Notes: a model not told the origin generated them from the letters alone. Shown: positions 47,242 to 56,868, numbered from the stretch's first letter. The stretch is DNA of 64,000 nt from an uncultured Cyclobacteriaceae bacterium (GCA_947492745.1 CANLOE010000001.1:1-64000); one strand, 5' to 3'. Numbers and translations: made by a program.

Positions 47242-47681
47242 CATCAATCGCTGATTGTTTCATCGATTGATAGCAGTGGTTTGGCCTTCTCTTTTCGACA
47301 CACGACGAACACCTGCCCTAGACCCGATCAGGGTAAATTCCGATATTCTCGTTGGATTCAAAAAAGGAGTTCTACTCGAAAAGTCTAAACAACATCCACT
47401 TTTATTTTTCGGCTAATTATTTGTAATTGTCTGTAAATCAAATGATTATAATAAACACCGTCATTAAGTGCTCCACTTTATCGACACTTGATATTGGTTT
47501 CGTACAAGCTCCTTGATTAATTTTATCCCTCAGAAGGTATGCTTTATCTGTACTGCTTGGTATGGATGGAGGCTGAGTGAAACAACAAATACAGGTAGGC
47601 AGTAATATCCTTCCTCTTTTTTTCCGACCCTATAATTGAGAAGGGTCGAAGTATATGTAGTTATTGATAATAATTTAAGGT

Positions 47682-49898
47682 ATGAAAAAGATAATAGTAT
47701 TGTTTTCGATTATTTTTCTGTGGTCGACGATAGAAAACCTATCTGCTCAGGTAGTGGTGGATGTCAATATGGATGTCAATCATACAGTGGGCGGGTCCAC
47801 CTCTTTTGACCGGTCCAAATGGATGACCATCCATTCTTCTCAAGGAGAAAACGACTGGAACGGGGACGAGGACAAGTTGGACTATATCATCAATGAGCTG
47901 GATGTTTATTTCGGAAGGGATACGGGCCTGCTCCGTTGGTATTCTTCACTGATCAAGGAGGACCCCTTCAGGCCTGGTCATGCGAGCCCCGAAGATATCA
48001 GGGCAAAGGGTGCTTCCTTCAAAAAAAATTATGGAAGTCGGACCGATAGGCATGCCTTTGAAAAAGGAGATATCATCATGGCCTTACAACAAGCCCCCTT
48101 CTACCCTAATGGGGCAAATCCGCTGAATACCAATGATAGCAACAATACTGACTGGTTTTTCTCCGAAGCAGATAGTCCGGAAGAGCCGTTTGGGTCTGCT
48201 ACGGGAGAATTTCTTGGCAGGTTTTTCAATGACTTTTTTGGTGATGGTGGCCCTACGGGACAACAGCGGCCACAGTACTTCGAAGTAATGAACGAACCCC
48301 TATGGCCTCTCGTGGACTTCAATTTATATGGTGGCGGTAACATTGATGATATTTTCAAGTTTCATGCTACCATTGCGGAGCAGCTCCGTTCATTCTCACC
48401 GGAGGTCAAAGTCGGTGGTTTTGCAACAGCTTTTCCAGATCATGACAAACGGGATTTTCAGCAATGGGAAGAAAGGTGGAAACGCTTTATCGATGAGATC
48501 GGTCCCAAAATGGATTTTTATTCGATTCACCTGTATGATTTTCCTATTTTCCCCTCAGCTCCTTCTTATCGCAAAGGCGGTAGAAACGAAGTCACTTTTG
48601 AGCTGATAGAACAGTACAATTTTCTAAAATACGGAGAAGTAAAACCAATGATCATTTCCGAATACGGGGCGCAGACACATGCTCTGAACAATTCCCCTTG
48701 GTCTCCATTGAGGGACTGGTACAACATAGAGTCGTTCAACGGTATGCTGATGCAAATGCTGGAACGGCCCAATACCATCGCGAGGGCACTACCCTTTGCC
48801 GTAGCAAAAGCAGAGTGGGGCTTGAGGATAGTAAACGGTCAGCAAATCCCTTATACTTCCAGATTGCTCAGAAAAGCATCGGAACCTATCTCCTATTCGG
48901 GCAATGAATGGGTATGGACGCATTTTATCAAGTTTTATGAGCTATGGTCCGAAGTGAAAGGCTTACGTGCAGACACTTACAGCACCGAGCCCAACCTGCA
49001 AGTGGACAGTTACATCGATGGCAGGAATACCTATGTTATCCTGAACAATCTCAAAGAAAGGACAGTGGACTTCCAGCTCCATCTCCATGGACAGCAGCAG
49101 AACAATACACTCCAAAATATCCATATAAAACGCTTGTACCTAAACGATGACGACATCCCCGTACTGGAGACGCTGGATATTCCGGATTTTTCGGGTACCC
49201 GAACCTTGAGGGACAATGAGACCATCATTCTAAAATACACCTTCAAGGAGGCCATTATCATGGAGGACTCTTCTAAAGAAAATAAGTATTATGCCAATAC
49301 CTACAAGCAGGCCATCACCGACGTACCCCTACAATTTCAATTCGATCAGTCGATGGATATAGAAGCGACGGGTGAGGCTGTATTGCGATTGGGTCTATAC
49401 CGACCTCATGATAAATCCAAAAGTCCTTCTTCCCTAATGATCAATGGTACTCTCATTGAGAATATTCCCGATGTGACCTATCGAGGGGATGCGCAGATCA
49501 ATAGAGATGCCTTTTTCAGTCTTTTGGAAATCCCTATCGATTACGAACTGCTACAAGCTACCGATAATGCGGTGCAAATCGGTTTTCCCGACGAAGGCGG
49601 TATACTGGCGACAGCTGCTCTTCAGACCTTTGGGTTCAGTAGGCCCATACCTCGTACAAAAGCTACGGTTTCGGGGCTTAATGAAGTGATGGAAAGTCAG
49701 GACCTCCTGTTGTTATCCAGCCCTTCTTCCACCACTGTCACGGTCATAGGAGCATTCGCCACTTGGGAAATCCGTAGCGTAACAGGGCAACCCGTCCAGA
49801 GAGGTAGGAGTAGTAGTATCGATATTTCGGAGCTACCCCATGGAATATATTTTATCATCTTCGATGAAAAGGATATTAAAAAAATCATCAAACACTAG
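47682..49898 (+). CDS. GH86-family beta-agarase/beta-porphyranase, T9SS-secreted
   Basis: 738 aa. Signal peptide to about residue 22 (..ENLSAQ). The GH86 (clan GH-A) catalytic barrel spans about 25-400. Acid/base Glu205 is in EVMNEPLWPL and the nucleophile candidate Glu327 in MIISEYGAQT. The N-terminal region FDRSKWMTIHSSQGENDWNG is a family hallmark. A beta-sandwich region follows (about 415-660), as in agarases and porphyranases. The last about 70 residues (LLLSSPSSTTVTVIG.. WEIRSVTGQPVQRG.. LPHGIYFIIF) are a type A T9SS sorting domain. It cleaves beta-1,4 bonds in agar or porphyran; which one cannot be read from the sequence. Confidence 0.88.
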   Translation: MKKIIVLFSIIFLWSTIENLSAQVVVDVNMDVNHTVGGSTSFDRSKWMTIHSSQGENDWNGDEDKLDYIINELDVYFGRDTGLLRWYSSLIKEDPFRPGHASPEDIRAKGASFKKNYGSRTDRHAFEKGDIIMALQQAPFYPNGANPLNTNDSNNTDWFFSEADSPEEPFGSATGEFLGRFFNDFFGDGGPTGQQRPQYFEVMNEPLWPLVDFNLYGGGNIDDIFKFHATIAEQLRSFSPEVKVGGFATAFPDHDKRDFQQWEERWKRFIDEIGPKMDFYSIHLYDFPIFPSAPSYRKGGRNEVTFELIEQYNFLKYGEVKPMIISEYGAQTHALNNSPWSPLRDWYNIESFNGMLMQMLERPNTIARALPFAVAKAEWGLRIVNGQQIPYTSRLLRKASEPISYSGNEWVWTHFIKFYELWSEVKGLRADTYSTEPNLQVDSYIDGRNTYVILNNLKERTVDFQLHLHGQQQNNTLQNIHIKRLYLNDDDIPVLETLDIPDFSGTRTLRDNETIILKYTFKEAIIMEDSSKENKYYANTYKQAITDVPLQFQFDQSMDIEATGEAVLRLGLYRPHDKSKSPSSLMINGTLIENIPDVTYRGDAQINRDAFFSLLEIPIDYELLQATDNAVQIGFPDEGGILATAALQTFGFSRPIPRTKATVSGLNEVMESQDLLLLSSPSSTTVTVIGAFATWEIRSVTGQPVQRGRSSSIDISELPHGIYFIIFDEKDIKKIIKH

Positions 49899-50051
49899 CG
49901 ACCGCGGTCTTCACTCTTTGCCCCTAACGAGATTGGGTATATAAAGTACATCTCGATTTAGGAATGAAGTAGATAGCATAAAGCCTCTTCGAGGTTATTG
50001 GGCCCCTTTGGCCCTTGGAAAAAAGCAAGCCCTTATGAAAACAGGGATTTA
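49899..50051. other. Intergenic, no terminator found
   Basis: Between the GH86 stop and R1 copy 12 I find no clear hairpin. An AAGCCTCTTCGAGG stretch at about 49980 is a short weak palindrome only. Confidence 0.3.
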
Positions 50052-50210
50052 TACAAATTTAGCTTTTAATTATCGCATACCCTCCTGTTCATTTTACTTT
50101 ACTCTGCGTTGACAATCCTCGGGATAGTGCTGCTATCACTGCGGTGCTCGCCTTGATTGAAAAAAAATGACCCGCGCAATCTTATACGACAGTTGAAACC
50201 CAAATTTGTA
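50052..50210 (-). repeat. R1 palindromic element, copy 12
   Basis: 159 bp, diverged in the hairpin (GATAGTGCTGCTATC). It lies between the GH86 and GH43 genes, 67 bp before the GH43 start. Confidence 0.88.
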
Positions 50211-50276
50211 TTACTGCTCATTCTACATCCCTTTATCAACAAAATCAAGCTATTGAACAACTAAAACTATTGTAAT

Positions 50277-52340
50277 ATGATATACTACAGATCACTTACC
50301 CTATTGAAGAGAAGTTTATTACTTCTTCTTACTTTTATTTCTTTTATGACACAGGCACAGAACCCTTTTGTCACAGATAACTACACTGCCGATCCGACAG
50401 CGCGGGTTTTCAATAACCGTCTCTATGTATACCCCTCACATGATGTAACGGGATGTCAAGAAGGACAAGGTGATAACAATTATTGCATGCCCGACTATCA
50501 TGTATACTCTACGGATGATATGGTCAATTGGACCGACCATGGCGTTATCATCGACCAGAACAGTGTTCCCTGGGTCCGCAGGAACTCTTTCGGGATGTGG
50601 GCTCCCGACTGTGTTGAGAAAAACGGTACTTACTATCATTATTTTCCTGCGCCTCCGAGTGATAGGAGTGCCTTCAGAAGGATAGGAGTGGCCACCTCGT
50701 CCAGTCCAACAGGGCCTTTCACACCTGACAATAATTATATCCAAGGTGTGAACGGTTTCGACCCAGGAGTATTGGTCGATGATGATGGAAATACCTATCT
50801 CTACTTTGCACAAGGTGGGCTAAAGGTCGTTCGTCTGAAGAACAATATGAGAAGTATCGACTCTAGAATCGTGGACATACCTACTCCCGCAGGATACGTG
50901 GAAGGCCCCTTTACCTTTAAGCGTGGAGATACCTATTATATGACTTTTGCTCATGTGGCAGATAGAAACGGAATCAGGGCCTACGAAATCGGCTACTCGA
51001 CTTCTAAGAATCCCATGGGACCTTTTACCTACAGAGGTACTATCATGCCGCCTGTCGACCCAAATCGATACGATACCAACCATGCTTCTTTTGTTAAGTT
51101 CAAGAATGCGTGGTATATATTCTACCACCACTGGTCACTGAGCGGAAACAGTAGATTACGCTCTATTCGTGCCGACGAAATATTCTTTAATGCCGATGGT
51201 ACGATACAACTGAAAAAAGCTACGCTGCGGGGAGTCGGTATACCCAAAGCAGGGGACAGGATACAGGTAGACCGTCATAATGGCATCCACAATGCTCAGG
51301 TAAATCCTATCATGGGAAATGAGCCCAAGGGCTTTCAGGTAGGTTATATTCAGAACAATGGTTGGGTGAAGTTCGATAGAGTGGATTTTGGCAATGGTAA
51401 TCTGAAAAAAATATCGGCCAGAATTGCTAGCCCGAGCTCAGGAGGAAAACTGGAGATCCGTATCGGATCGGCCACAGGAAAGTTGTTAGCTACAATCAAT
51501 GTCCCCAATACAGGCTCATGGGAAAATTGGAAAACAGTCAGCTCTAATTTTTCTGCGTCTACTTCAGGCATCAAAAACTTGGTCTGTGTGTTCAAAGGAA
51601 CAGCACAGTACCTGTACAATTTTAATTGGGTAAGATTTACAGCAGAAAAGGCGAACCCTCCGTCCCAAGGAGGTATTCCTTTTGGCGAAACCATTTTCAT
51701 CAAAGGGGAGAATGACCGGTATGTTTCTGCCCGATTGGATGAAGCGGGCGTTCCTCTTAAATCCATCAGTTCAAACAAACTGAAATGGGAACGGTTCCAA
51801 GTGGTCAATGCGGGTAGTGGGAAGGTAGCCTTACGCTCCGCTTCCAATAACAACTTCATATCGTCACGTTTGGACCAAGCGGGCAGGCCTGTGACTGCGC
51901 TAAGTAGTGGCAATCACGATATCTGGGAACGGTTTGAGTGGAAATCCTTGGGTGGAAACCGTTTTGCCCTGAAGGCCTATAATAATCAATGGGTTTCCGC
52001 ACGATTGGACGAAACAGATGCTCCATTGAAGGCCGTCGCATCAGGGGTGCCCCTCGCCTGGGAAACCTTTACCTTCGAGAAGGCCAGCGGATCAAGACTC
52101 TCCGATAGTGCTGAATTTCAGAACATCAAGCTATTCCCAAACCCTTCGGCCGATGAAGTAACGGTCTCCGGTCTGCGTAAAGGAGATACCATCATTGTCC
52201 GGGACCTGTTGGGCGAACATCAAAAAACAATACATGTTGATGATGACAAGGTACAGTTTTCTACAATGGCCCTGAAACCCGGCACTTATATCCTATCTAT
52301 CGTCGGAAAAGCTAGCTACCCTTTAGTCGTCAATAAATAA
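50277..52340 (+). CDS. GH43 glycosidase with CBM6 and fascin-like trefoil, T9SS-secreted
   Basis: 687 aa. Signal peptide to about residue 28 (FMTQAQ). A five-bladed GH43 propeller (about 30-325) has base Asp39 (YTADPTAR), pKa modulator Asp162 (NGFDPGVLVDDDGN) and acid Glu209 (YVEGPFTFK). A CBM6 follows (about 328-458, with GWVKFDRVDFGNG). A fascin-like beta-trefoil (about 470-605) has three similar units (RYVSARLDEAGVPLK; NFISSRLDQAGRPVT; QWVSARLDETDAPLK). A T9SS type A tail ends the protein (IKLFPNPSADEVTVSGL.. ALKPGTYILSI). GH43 covers arabinosidases, xylosidases and galactanases; the substrate is open, but the neighbour suggests an algal galactan. Confidence 0.88.
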   Translation: MIYYRSLTLLKRSLLLLLTFISFMTQAQNPFVTDNYTADPTARVFNNRLYVYPSHDVTGCQEGQGDNNYCMPDYHVYSTDDMVNWTDHGVIIDQNSVPWVRRNSFGMWAPDCVEKNGTYYHYFPAPPSDRSAFRRIGVATSSSPTGPFTPDNNYIQGVNGFDPGVLVDDDGNTYLYFAQGGLKVVRLKNNMRSIDSRIVDIPTPAGYVEGPFTFKRGDTYYMTFAHVADRNGIRAYEIGYSTSKNPMGPFTYRGTIMPPVDPNRYDTNHASFVKFKNAWYIFYHHWSLSGNSRLRSIRADEIFFNADGTIQLKKATLRGVGIPKAGDRIQVDRHNGIHNAQVNPIMGNEPKGFQVGYIQNNGWVKFDRVDFGNGNLKKISARIASPSSGGKLEIRIGSATGKLLATINVPNTGSWENWKTVSSNFSASTSGIKNLVCVFKGTAQYLYNFNWVRFTAEKANPPSQGGIPFGETIFIKGENDRYVSARLDEAGVPLKSISSNKLKWERFQVVNAGSGKVALRSASNNNFISSRLDQAGRPVTALSSGNHDIWERFEWKSLGGNRFALKAYNNQWVSARLDETDAPLKAVASGVPLAWETFTFEKASGSRLSDSAEFQNIKLFPNPSADEVTVSGLRKGDTIIVRDLLGEHQKTIHVDDDKVQFSTMALKPGTYILSIVGKASYPLVVNK

Positions 52341-52402
52341 ACTCGTTCCATTTCTCCGTATACCATGGAGCCGCAGTAAAGTATCGACACATTAGCTTAT
52401 AC

Positions 52403-52443
52403 CAAAAAAATTCGCTCGGTCAAGATCGGGCGAATTTTTCTTT
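52403..52443 (+). terminator. Rho-independent terminator of the GH43 gene
   Basis: AATTCGCTCG, loop GTCAAGAT, CGGGCGAATT (one G-T pair), then TTTTC. It lies about 65 bp past the stop. Confidence 0.85.
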
Positions 52444-52596
52444 CGGCTGCAAATTCAATTTGTTTCACCTTGAATTTGACTTTTCTATCGTAGCGTAGTT
52501 CCTGGTTCTACCCTTCAAAAAAGGCTTCACTAGAACAAAAAAACTTTAATTCTCTATAAAATAAAAAGTCCGTATCATTTCAATGGCCGTTATACG

Positions 52597-53193
52597 TCAC
52601 TGTTTGCCTCCAGAGAAGACTTTGTGCAAGTACACTACTTGCTCCGTTAGCAAGCGAGATTCATCATTGATCAAGATATGGTCCGCCACGGCACTGCGTT
52701 CTTCCTCGCTCAGCTGCTTGGACATAATGGCCAGCACCTGCTCTCTATCGCGCTGGGGGTCACGCGCCAATACTCTTCGCAATCTTTCTTCTACCGAAGC
52801 GCTCACCGTTACCAATCGGTCCAGATTGCGGTAAGTACCCGACTCTATCATCAAAGCGGCCTCCTTTATGGTGTAAGGAAGGCTTTGATGCTCTTTTTGC
52901 CAGTTATGATAATCTTCGCCTACTTTCGGATGTACGAGGGCATTGAGTTTTTGCAGTTGTGCTTCATCGTGAAATACTTTTTCTGCAAGATACTGCCGGT
53001 TAAGGACACCGTCTTCCAAGTAGGAGGATGCCCCGAAATTTGCCTTGACTTGCGCTATCAGCGCATCGTTATTTACCATGAGGTACTTGGCCCGCGAATC
53101 TGCATCATATATAGGCACTCCAAATATAGAGAACATACGGCATACCAGACTTTTGCCCGAGCCGATACCTCCCGTTATCCCAACTTTCAACAT
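52597..53193 (-). CDS. coaE: Dephospho-CoA kinase
   Basis: 198 aa. P-loop GITGGIGSGKS near residue 6, then YDADSRAKYLM and the conserved VHPKV stretch (LVHPKVGEDYHNWQ), IKEAALMIESGTYRNLD, and RVLARDPQRDREQV. It phosphorylates dephospho-CoA in the last step of CoA synthesis. It is the last gene of the minus-strand run, 1 bp after ybbR. Confidence 0.95.
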   Translation of the reverse strand: MLKVGITGGIGSGKSLVCRMFSIFGVPIYDADSRAKYLMVNNDALIAQVKANFGASSYLEDGVLNRQYLAEKVFHDEAQLQKLNALVHPKVGEDYHNWQKEHQSLPYTIKEAALMIESGTYRNLDRLVTVSASVEERLRRVLARDPQRDREQVLAIMSKQLSEEERSAVADHILINDESRLLTEQVVYLHKVFSGGKQ

Positions 53194-53194
53194 A

Positions 53195-54175
53195 TCACTG
53201 GCCTTTGCGCAAATATTTGATTTTGATTTTCCGATCGCTCGAATCTATTTGAGGGTCGATGGAGTACTCCGGTGCCTTCGAAATGGTAATGCCTACCATA
53301 GAATCAGCGGGGTCCATCCGATGATAGTCGATAAGCAGTTCGAAGTCATCCTCTTTGACCTCATCTCTTTTGTCCTTGTTTACCCAGAATACTATGGATG
53401 CGACACTATCATCAAGCGCAAGGGTCGAGTCTTTAGGGAAGTTCACTTTTTTCAGCCGAAGTAAAGTCTTTACGAACTCATGCTCCTCGACATCAAAAAG
53501 CACTTCAAAGGTACTGGGAAATTTATCGATCAGTCCCTTATCCTCGATAGGTAGGCTCAATTCGACACGCTGGTTGTAGTTCTCATCGATATCTTCCTCC
53601 GGTATTTGCAACTGTAGGGTATCGGGAAGTTCGGTCATCAAGGAGGTCGGCCCTTTCAGTAGTACGGTATCGGACGATATCGACACCTCACTGACGATTC
53701 GATAATTCTCTTCCAATTGGATACGGGCGCTATCTACCCGAATGACAAAGGCCTTCTCCATCTCAGGTTCAATATCGAAATGAAGGGTATCGGTAACGAC
53801 AAAGTTAAGCTTTAGGTCTTTGACCTGTTCGGTAAGCAAGGGCATGAGCGATGAAGCAACTAGTTTTTTGGTTTCGACGGGTCTTTCCAAAGCTATGGAT
53901 AAGGGCTGAACATTGAAACCAAAGGTCCTTCTGAACAGCGTCCATCCATCGCCCGATACGTTCAGTTGAACACCTTCCGGCAGATCGCTCATCAAAACCA
54001 GTTCGCGTCCGTCAAATTCAAAGTTGACGGGATATTGGATGGAAGTTGTGTAATCTTTGTTCAGCGAATTGAACAGCTTAAAGGTAGCGGCGGCCAGAAC
54101 GCAAAGCAAGACTACTTTCCAGTTCCGGATACGTATCCCTCTGACGAAATGAATGAGTTTCGATAAGCTATCCAT
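53195..54175 (-). CDS. YbbR-like domain protein
   Basis: 326 aa. One TM helix near the N-terminus (about 20-36, VVLLCVLAAATFKLFNSL), then repeated YbbR-type beta domains outside the membrane (PVNFEFDGRELVLMSDLPEG; VSISSDTVLLKGPTSLMTEL). In Firmicutes YbbR/CdaR regulates the diadenylate cyclase; in Bacteroidota the partner is unclear. It lies between yajC (14 bp) and coaE (1 bp), so it is part of an operon. Confidence 0.85.
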   Translation of the reverse strand: MDSLSKLIHFVRGIRIRNWKVVLLCVLAAATFKLFNSLNKDYTTSIQYPVNFEFDGRELVLMSDLPEGVQLNVSGDGWTLFRRTFGFNVQPLSIALERPVETKKLVASSLMPLLTEQVKDLKLNFVVTDTLHFDIEPEMEKAFVIRVDSARIQLEENYRIVSEVSISSDTVLLKGPTSLMTELPDTLQLQIPEEDIDENYNQRVELSLPIEDKGLIDKFPSTFEVLFDVEEHEFVKTLLRLKKVNFPKDSTLALDDSVASIVFWVNKDKRDEVKEDDFELLIDYHRMDPADSMVGITISKAPEYSIDPQIDSSDRKIKIKYLRKGQ

Positions 54176-54189
54176 TCAGGCTTGATTAC

Positions 54190-54498
54190 TTATTTTTCAG
54201 TCTCTTTCTTGCTGGAAAGTTCCATGGAAATAGAACTCTTTTCTATGACGATTTTCGTACCTCTATCGATATCCAATGTAGCAGTATCTCCATCTACCGA
54301 CACTACTTTGCCATGGATACCGCCCAAAGTAACTACTTGATTGCCTTTTTTTATCTCTTCGGCAAATTTCTTTTGGTCTTTTTGCTTTTTCTGTTGAGGA
54401 CGAATCATGAAAAAATAAAAGACCAGGCCTATAGCAACAAAAAACAGGATTTGCTCCCATCCCCCCTGACCTACTTGTAATAAAATCTGTAGTAACAT
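54190..54498 (-). CDS. yajC: Preprotein translocase subunit YajC
   Basis: 102 aa. One TM helix (about 16-34, ILFFVAIGLVFYFFMIRPQQ) followed by the invariant RPQQKKQKDQKKF and a small conserved domain (VVTLGGIHGKVVSVDGDTAT). It associates with SecDF at the inner membrane. secDF itself is about 26 kb away here. Confidence 0.95.
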   Translation of the reverse strand: MLLQILLQVGQGGWEQILFFVAIGLVFYFFMIRPQQKKQKDQKKFAEEIKKGNQVVTLGGIHGKVVSVDGDTATLDIDRGTKIVIEKSSISMELSSKKETEK

Positions 54499-54708
54499 TA
54501 TTCTTGATATGTATTAGAAATGATTGTTCTTGATCGCTGAAACTAGCCGGTTCCGGATACCTACTTTCTTTTCATTAACAGCCGCCTATTATTGAAAATA
54601 GGCTTCAATAGCACTGCAAAACAGTTCGATACTCTCTATTAATGGACAAGGTTTCCTCCGTAGACCTCAATCGGCTTAGATTTGGTTTGAAATTAGTGCT
54701 TTAAATCG

Positions 54709-54742
54709 AAACATCCCAACCTCTTTCGAAGTTGGGATGTTT
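54709..54742 (-). terminator. Hairpin terminator after the DUF1573 gene
   Basis: AACATCCCAAC pairs perfectly with GTTGGGATGTT around a 10-nt loop, about 40 bp past the DUF1573 stop. The T-run is poor on the minus strand and better on the plus strand. Confidence 0.65.
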
Positions 54743-54782
54743 TCCATGCTTGATTTTACATGATTATTTTACACAAAAAAGC

Positions 54783-55337
54783 TTACTCGGCGGGTTCTTC
54801 GGCGGGTTTGGCCTTGGGAGTTACTTGAGCTTTTATCTTCAAAGTACTCTGCCTTGGCCAAGTGTTGGCAGTAATAGTAACGGTTTTGTTCTGTAGATTA
54901 GGCTTTCCCTGACTGTTGAACTTGACATTGATTTCGCCCGTCTCACCTGCTGCGATAGGGTCTTTTGGAGGATCGGGAACAGTACAACCACAAGAACCGG
55001 TAGCTGTTTGTATGATCAATGGAGCTTCTCCTATGTTCTTGAATTTGAATACGTGTTCTACTACATCTCCCTCATTGATGGTACCGAAGTCAAAAGACTC
55101 CTCTTCGAACTCAAAAGCGGGAAGAGGTCCTTCGGGCTTCTCTTCAGGTTTGATTTCGGGAGAGGGAGTAATAGTGGATGGGTGATCTGCATGGGAACCC
55201 TCCATTTCCGATATCTTGTTTTCCAGCTCGGCGATTCTTTTTTCCGAATCTTTGTTGTTCGAGCAAGCCGAGAAAATCGGCGCCAAAACAACGGCCATCA
55301 TCGCTAATTTTACACCGTAATTTTTCATTATCATCAT
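54783..55337 (-). CDS. DUF1573 lipoprotein
   Basis: 184 aa. Lipobox IFSAC with Cys25, then a short coiled coil (SEKRIAELENKISEMEG), a Pro/Glu-rich linker and one DUF1573 Ig-like domain (about 75-170): FDFGTINEGDVVEHVFKFKN, then GSCGCTVPDPPKDPIAAGET. The GSCGC motif is diagnostic. Exported, function unknown. There is a 67-bp gap to ytxH upstream. Confidence 0.9.
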   Translation of the reverse strand: MMIMKNYGVKLAMMAVVLAPIFSACSNNKDSEKRIAELENKISEMEGSHADHPSTITPSPEIKPEEKPEGPLPAFEFEEESFDFGTINEGDVVEHVFKFKNIGEAPLIIQTATGSCGCTVPDPPKDPIAAGETGEINVKFNSQGKPNLQNKTVTITANTWPRQSTLKIKAQVTPKAKPAEEPAE

Positions 55338-55404
55338 TAGTTTAAATTGAAAATATACTATAATATCTTAAGTAAGAGATACTCCCTTGCTCTACTCAGC
55401 AACC

Positions 55405-55719
55405 TTATTTATCGTCGTTTTCACTCTCGCGGATATGTCCTATGAGCTGATCCACATCTTCCAGTAGTTTTTCTGCTTTCTGTTTGGCATCGTCGATAAC
55501 TTGCTGCCCTTTGGTCCTAGCAGCGCTTAAGGGTATTTCCTTGCCCTGGATGAGGTCTTCGATCAAATCTTCCAAGGTCTTTTTATACTTATCCAGTCGA
55601 TAGGTTAGTTTCCCTCTGGTGTTCGAACCTGTATCAGGGGCGAAAAGTATTCCTAATATCGCGCCGGTCGCAGCACCTGTCAAAAATGCCAAAAGTGTAT
55701 TTGAAGTTTTTTTTCCCAT
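55405..55719 (-). CDS. YtxH domain protein
   Basis: 104 aa. Gly/Ala-rich N-terminal helix (LLAFLTGAATGAILGILFAP) followed by DTGSNTRGKL and a long amphipathic helix region, the YtxH pattern. Relatives are general-stress or membrane-associated proteins. It lies 12 bp downstream of nusB. Confidence 0.85.
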   Translation of the reverse strand: MGKKTSNTLLAFLTGAATGAILGILFAPDTGSNTRGKLTYRLDKYKKTLEDLIEDLIQGKEIPLSAARTKGQQVIDDAKQKAEKLLEDVDQLIGHIRESENDDK

Positions 55720-55731
55720 GAGGTTATAAGG

Positions 55732-56868
55732 TTATTTATTGTCTATTAGGCCTCTACCACTTTTTCTGATAGCTCCTCTGTCTGTTAATTCTTGAGCAAT
55801 CACGTCCAAAATACCGTTGATGAACTGCTTACTTCTGGGTGTACTGTAGTTTTTGGATATCTCTATGTACTCATTTATCGTTACTTTGATGGGGATACTC
55901 GAAAAGAACACCATCTCACAGATGGACATATGGAGAATAATCTTATCCAAGATGGCTATTCTATCAACATCCCAGTTTTTTGTCTTTTTTGCTACCAAGT
56001 CAGTATATTCCTCATCCAGCGTAGCCGTCTTTTGGAACAATTCTATGAAAAACTCTCTGTCTTCTTCCCAATTGTAGGACAGTACTGACAGTTCTATGTC
56101 CTCTTGTTCCTCAAAAGACTTCAGGGTCTTAACGACCATGCTTTTTACTATGGCCTTGTTTTCTGCCCAGTTCAGGTCGTCTTCCTCCATGAAGGACATA
56201 ATAACGTCATTCTTGAAGATAAGATTTTTTGCTATATGATTGACAATCGCAACATCCTCTTTCCTAGTGGGTTGTGCTAGGCCTAGATAAGTTTTGAAGC
56301 TATCATCGGTTTTGATGACCTCTCGGTACCACTGCCTGACCTCAGAGCGCTTATCCTCCCAGTCCAATCCTTTTCTCAAAGATACGCTTTCCAGTGAACT
56401 ATTGTTCCTGAGGGTATGAATTAACAAATTTTTAACAAAATTATCTGCCTGTAATCGCGTGTCGTTTTCAGCGAGAACAGCAAACTCTTCGATCAGTCCT
56501 AAAAGCATCAAATACCGATCGTTGATTTTCTCGGCCTCTAGTACCATGCTCTGTTTGATAAAGGTAAAGTCCTTGCGTACTTGGTTATAGTAGAAGTCGA
56601 TGTTCTTTCTGACCACTTCTTCGATTTTCCTCGTACTTCCTTTTAAAAGGTCCACCCCTTTTTTTCTGTATTGGCTCTCAAACAGCGATAGGGCCTCCTT
56701 TTTTTCCTGCTCCAGCAGCTCTTTATCCTGTACCTCCATGGAATTGAGATCTGGCGCGAAAGCCTCCGCCACTTGATCTCGGGTGATGTTATAATCAGAG
56801 TTTTTGCACTGCCAGTAAGCAAAAACTGCTTGCATGGCCTTTATCCTTAATGTTCTGCGATTGAGCAT
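55732..56868 (-). CDS. nusB: Transcription antitermination protein NusB, long form
   Basis: 378 aa from ATG 56868; the frame opens at a TTG at 56895, but MLNRRTLRIKAMQAVFAYWQ is the conserved start. The canonical NusB fold is split as usual in Bacteroidota: the N-terminal helix RRTLRIKAMQAVFA, a long helical insertion, and the C-terminal core (about 240-365) with VDRIAILDKIILHMSICEMV and PIKVTINEYIEISKNYSTPR, SKQFINGILD. It binds boxA RNA with NusE in rRNA antitermination. It is the first gene of the nusB-ytxH-DUF1573 run. Confidence 0.93.
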   Translation of the reverse strand: MLNRRTLRIKAMQAVFAYWQCKNSDYNITRDQVAEAFAPDLNSMEVQDKELLEQEKKEALSLFESQYRKKGVDLLKGSTRKIEEVVRKNIDFYYNQVRKDFTFIKQSMVLEAEKINDRYLMLLGLIEEFAVLAENDTRLQADNFVKNLLIHTLRNNSSLESVSLRKGLDWEDKRSEVRQWYREVIKTDDSFKTYLGLAQPTRKEDVAIVNHIAKNLIFKNDVIMSFMEEDDLNWAENKAIVKSMVVKTLKSFEEQEDIELSVLSYNWEEDREFFIELFQKTATLDEEYTDLVAKKTKNWDVDRIAILDKIILHMSICEMVFFSSIPIKVTINEYIEISKNYSTPRSKQFINGILDVIAQELTDRGAIRKSGRGLIDNK

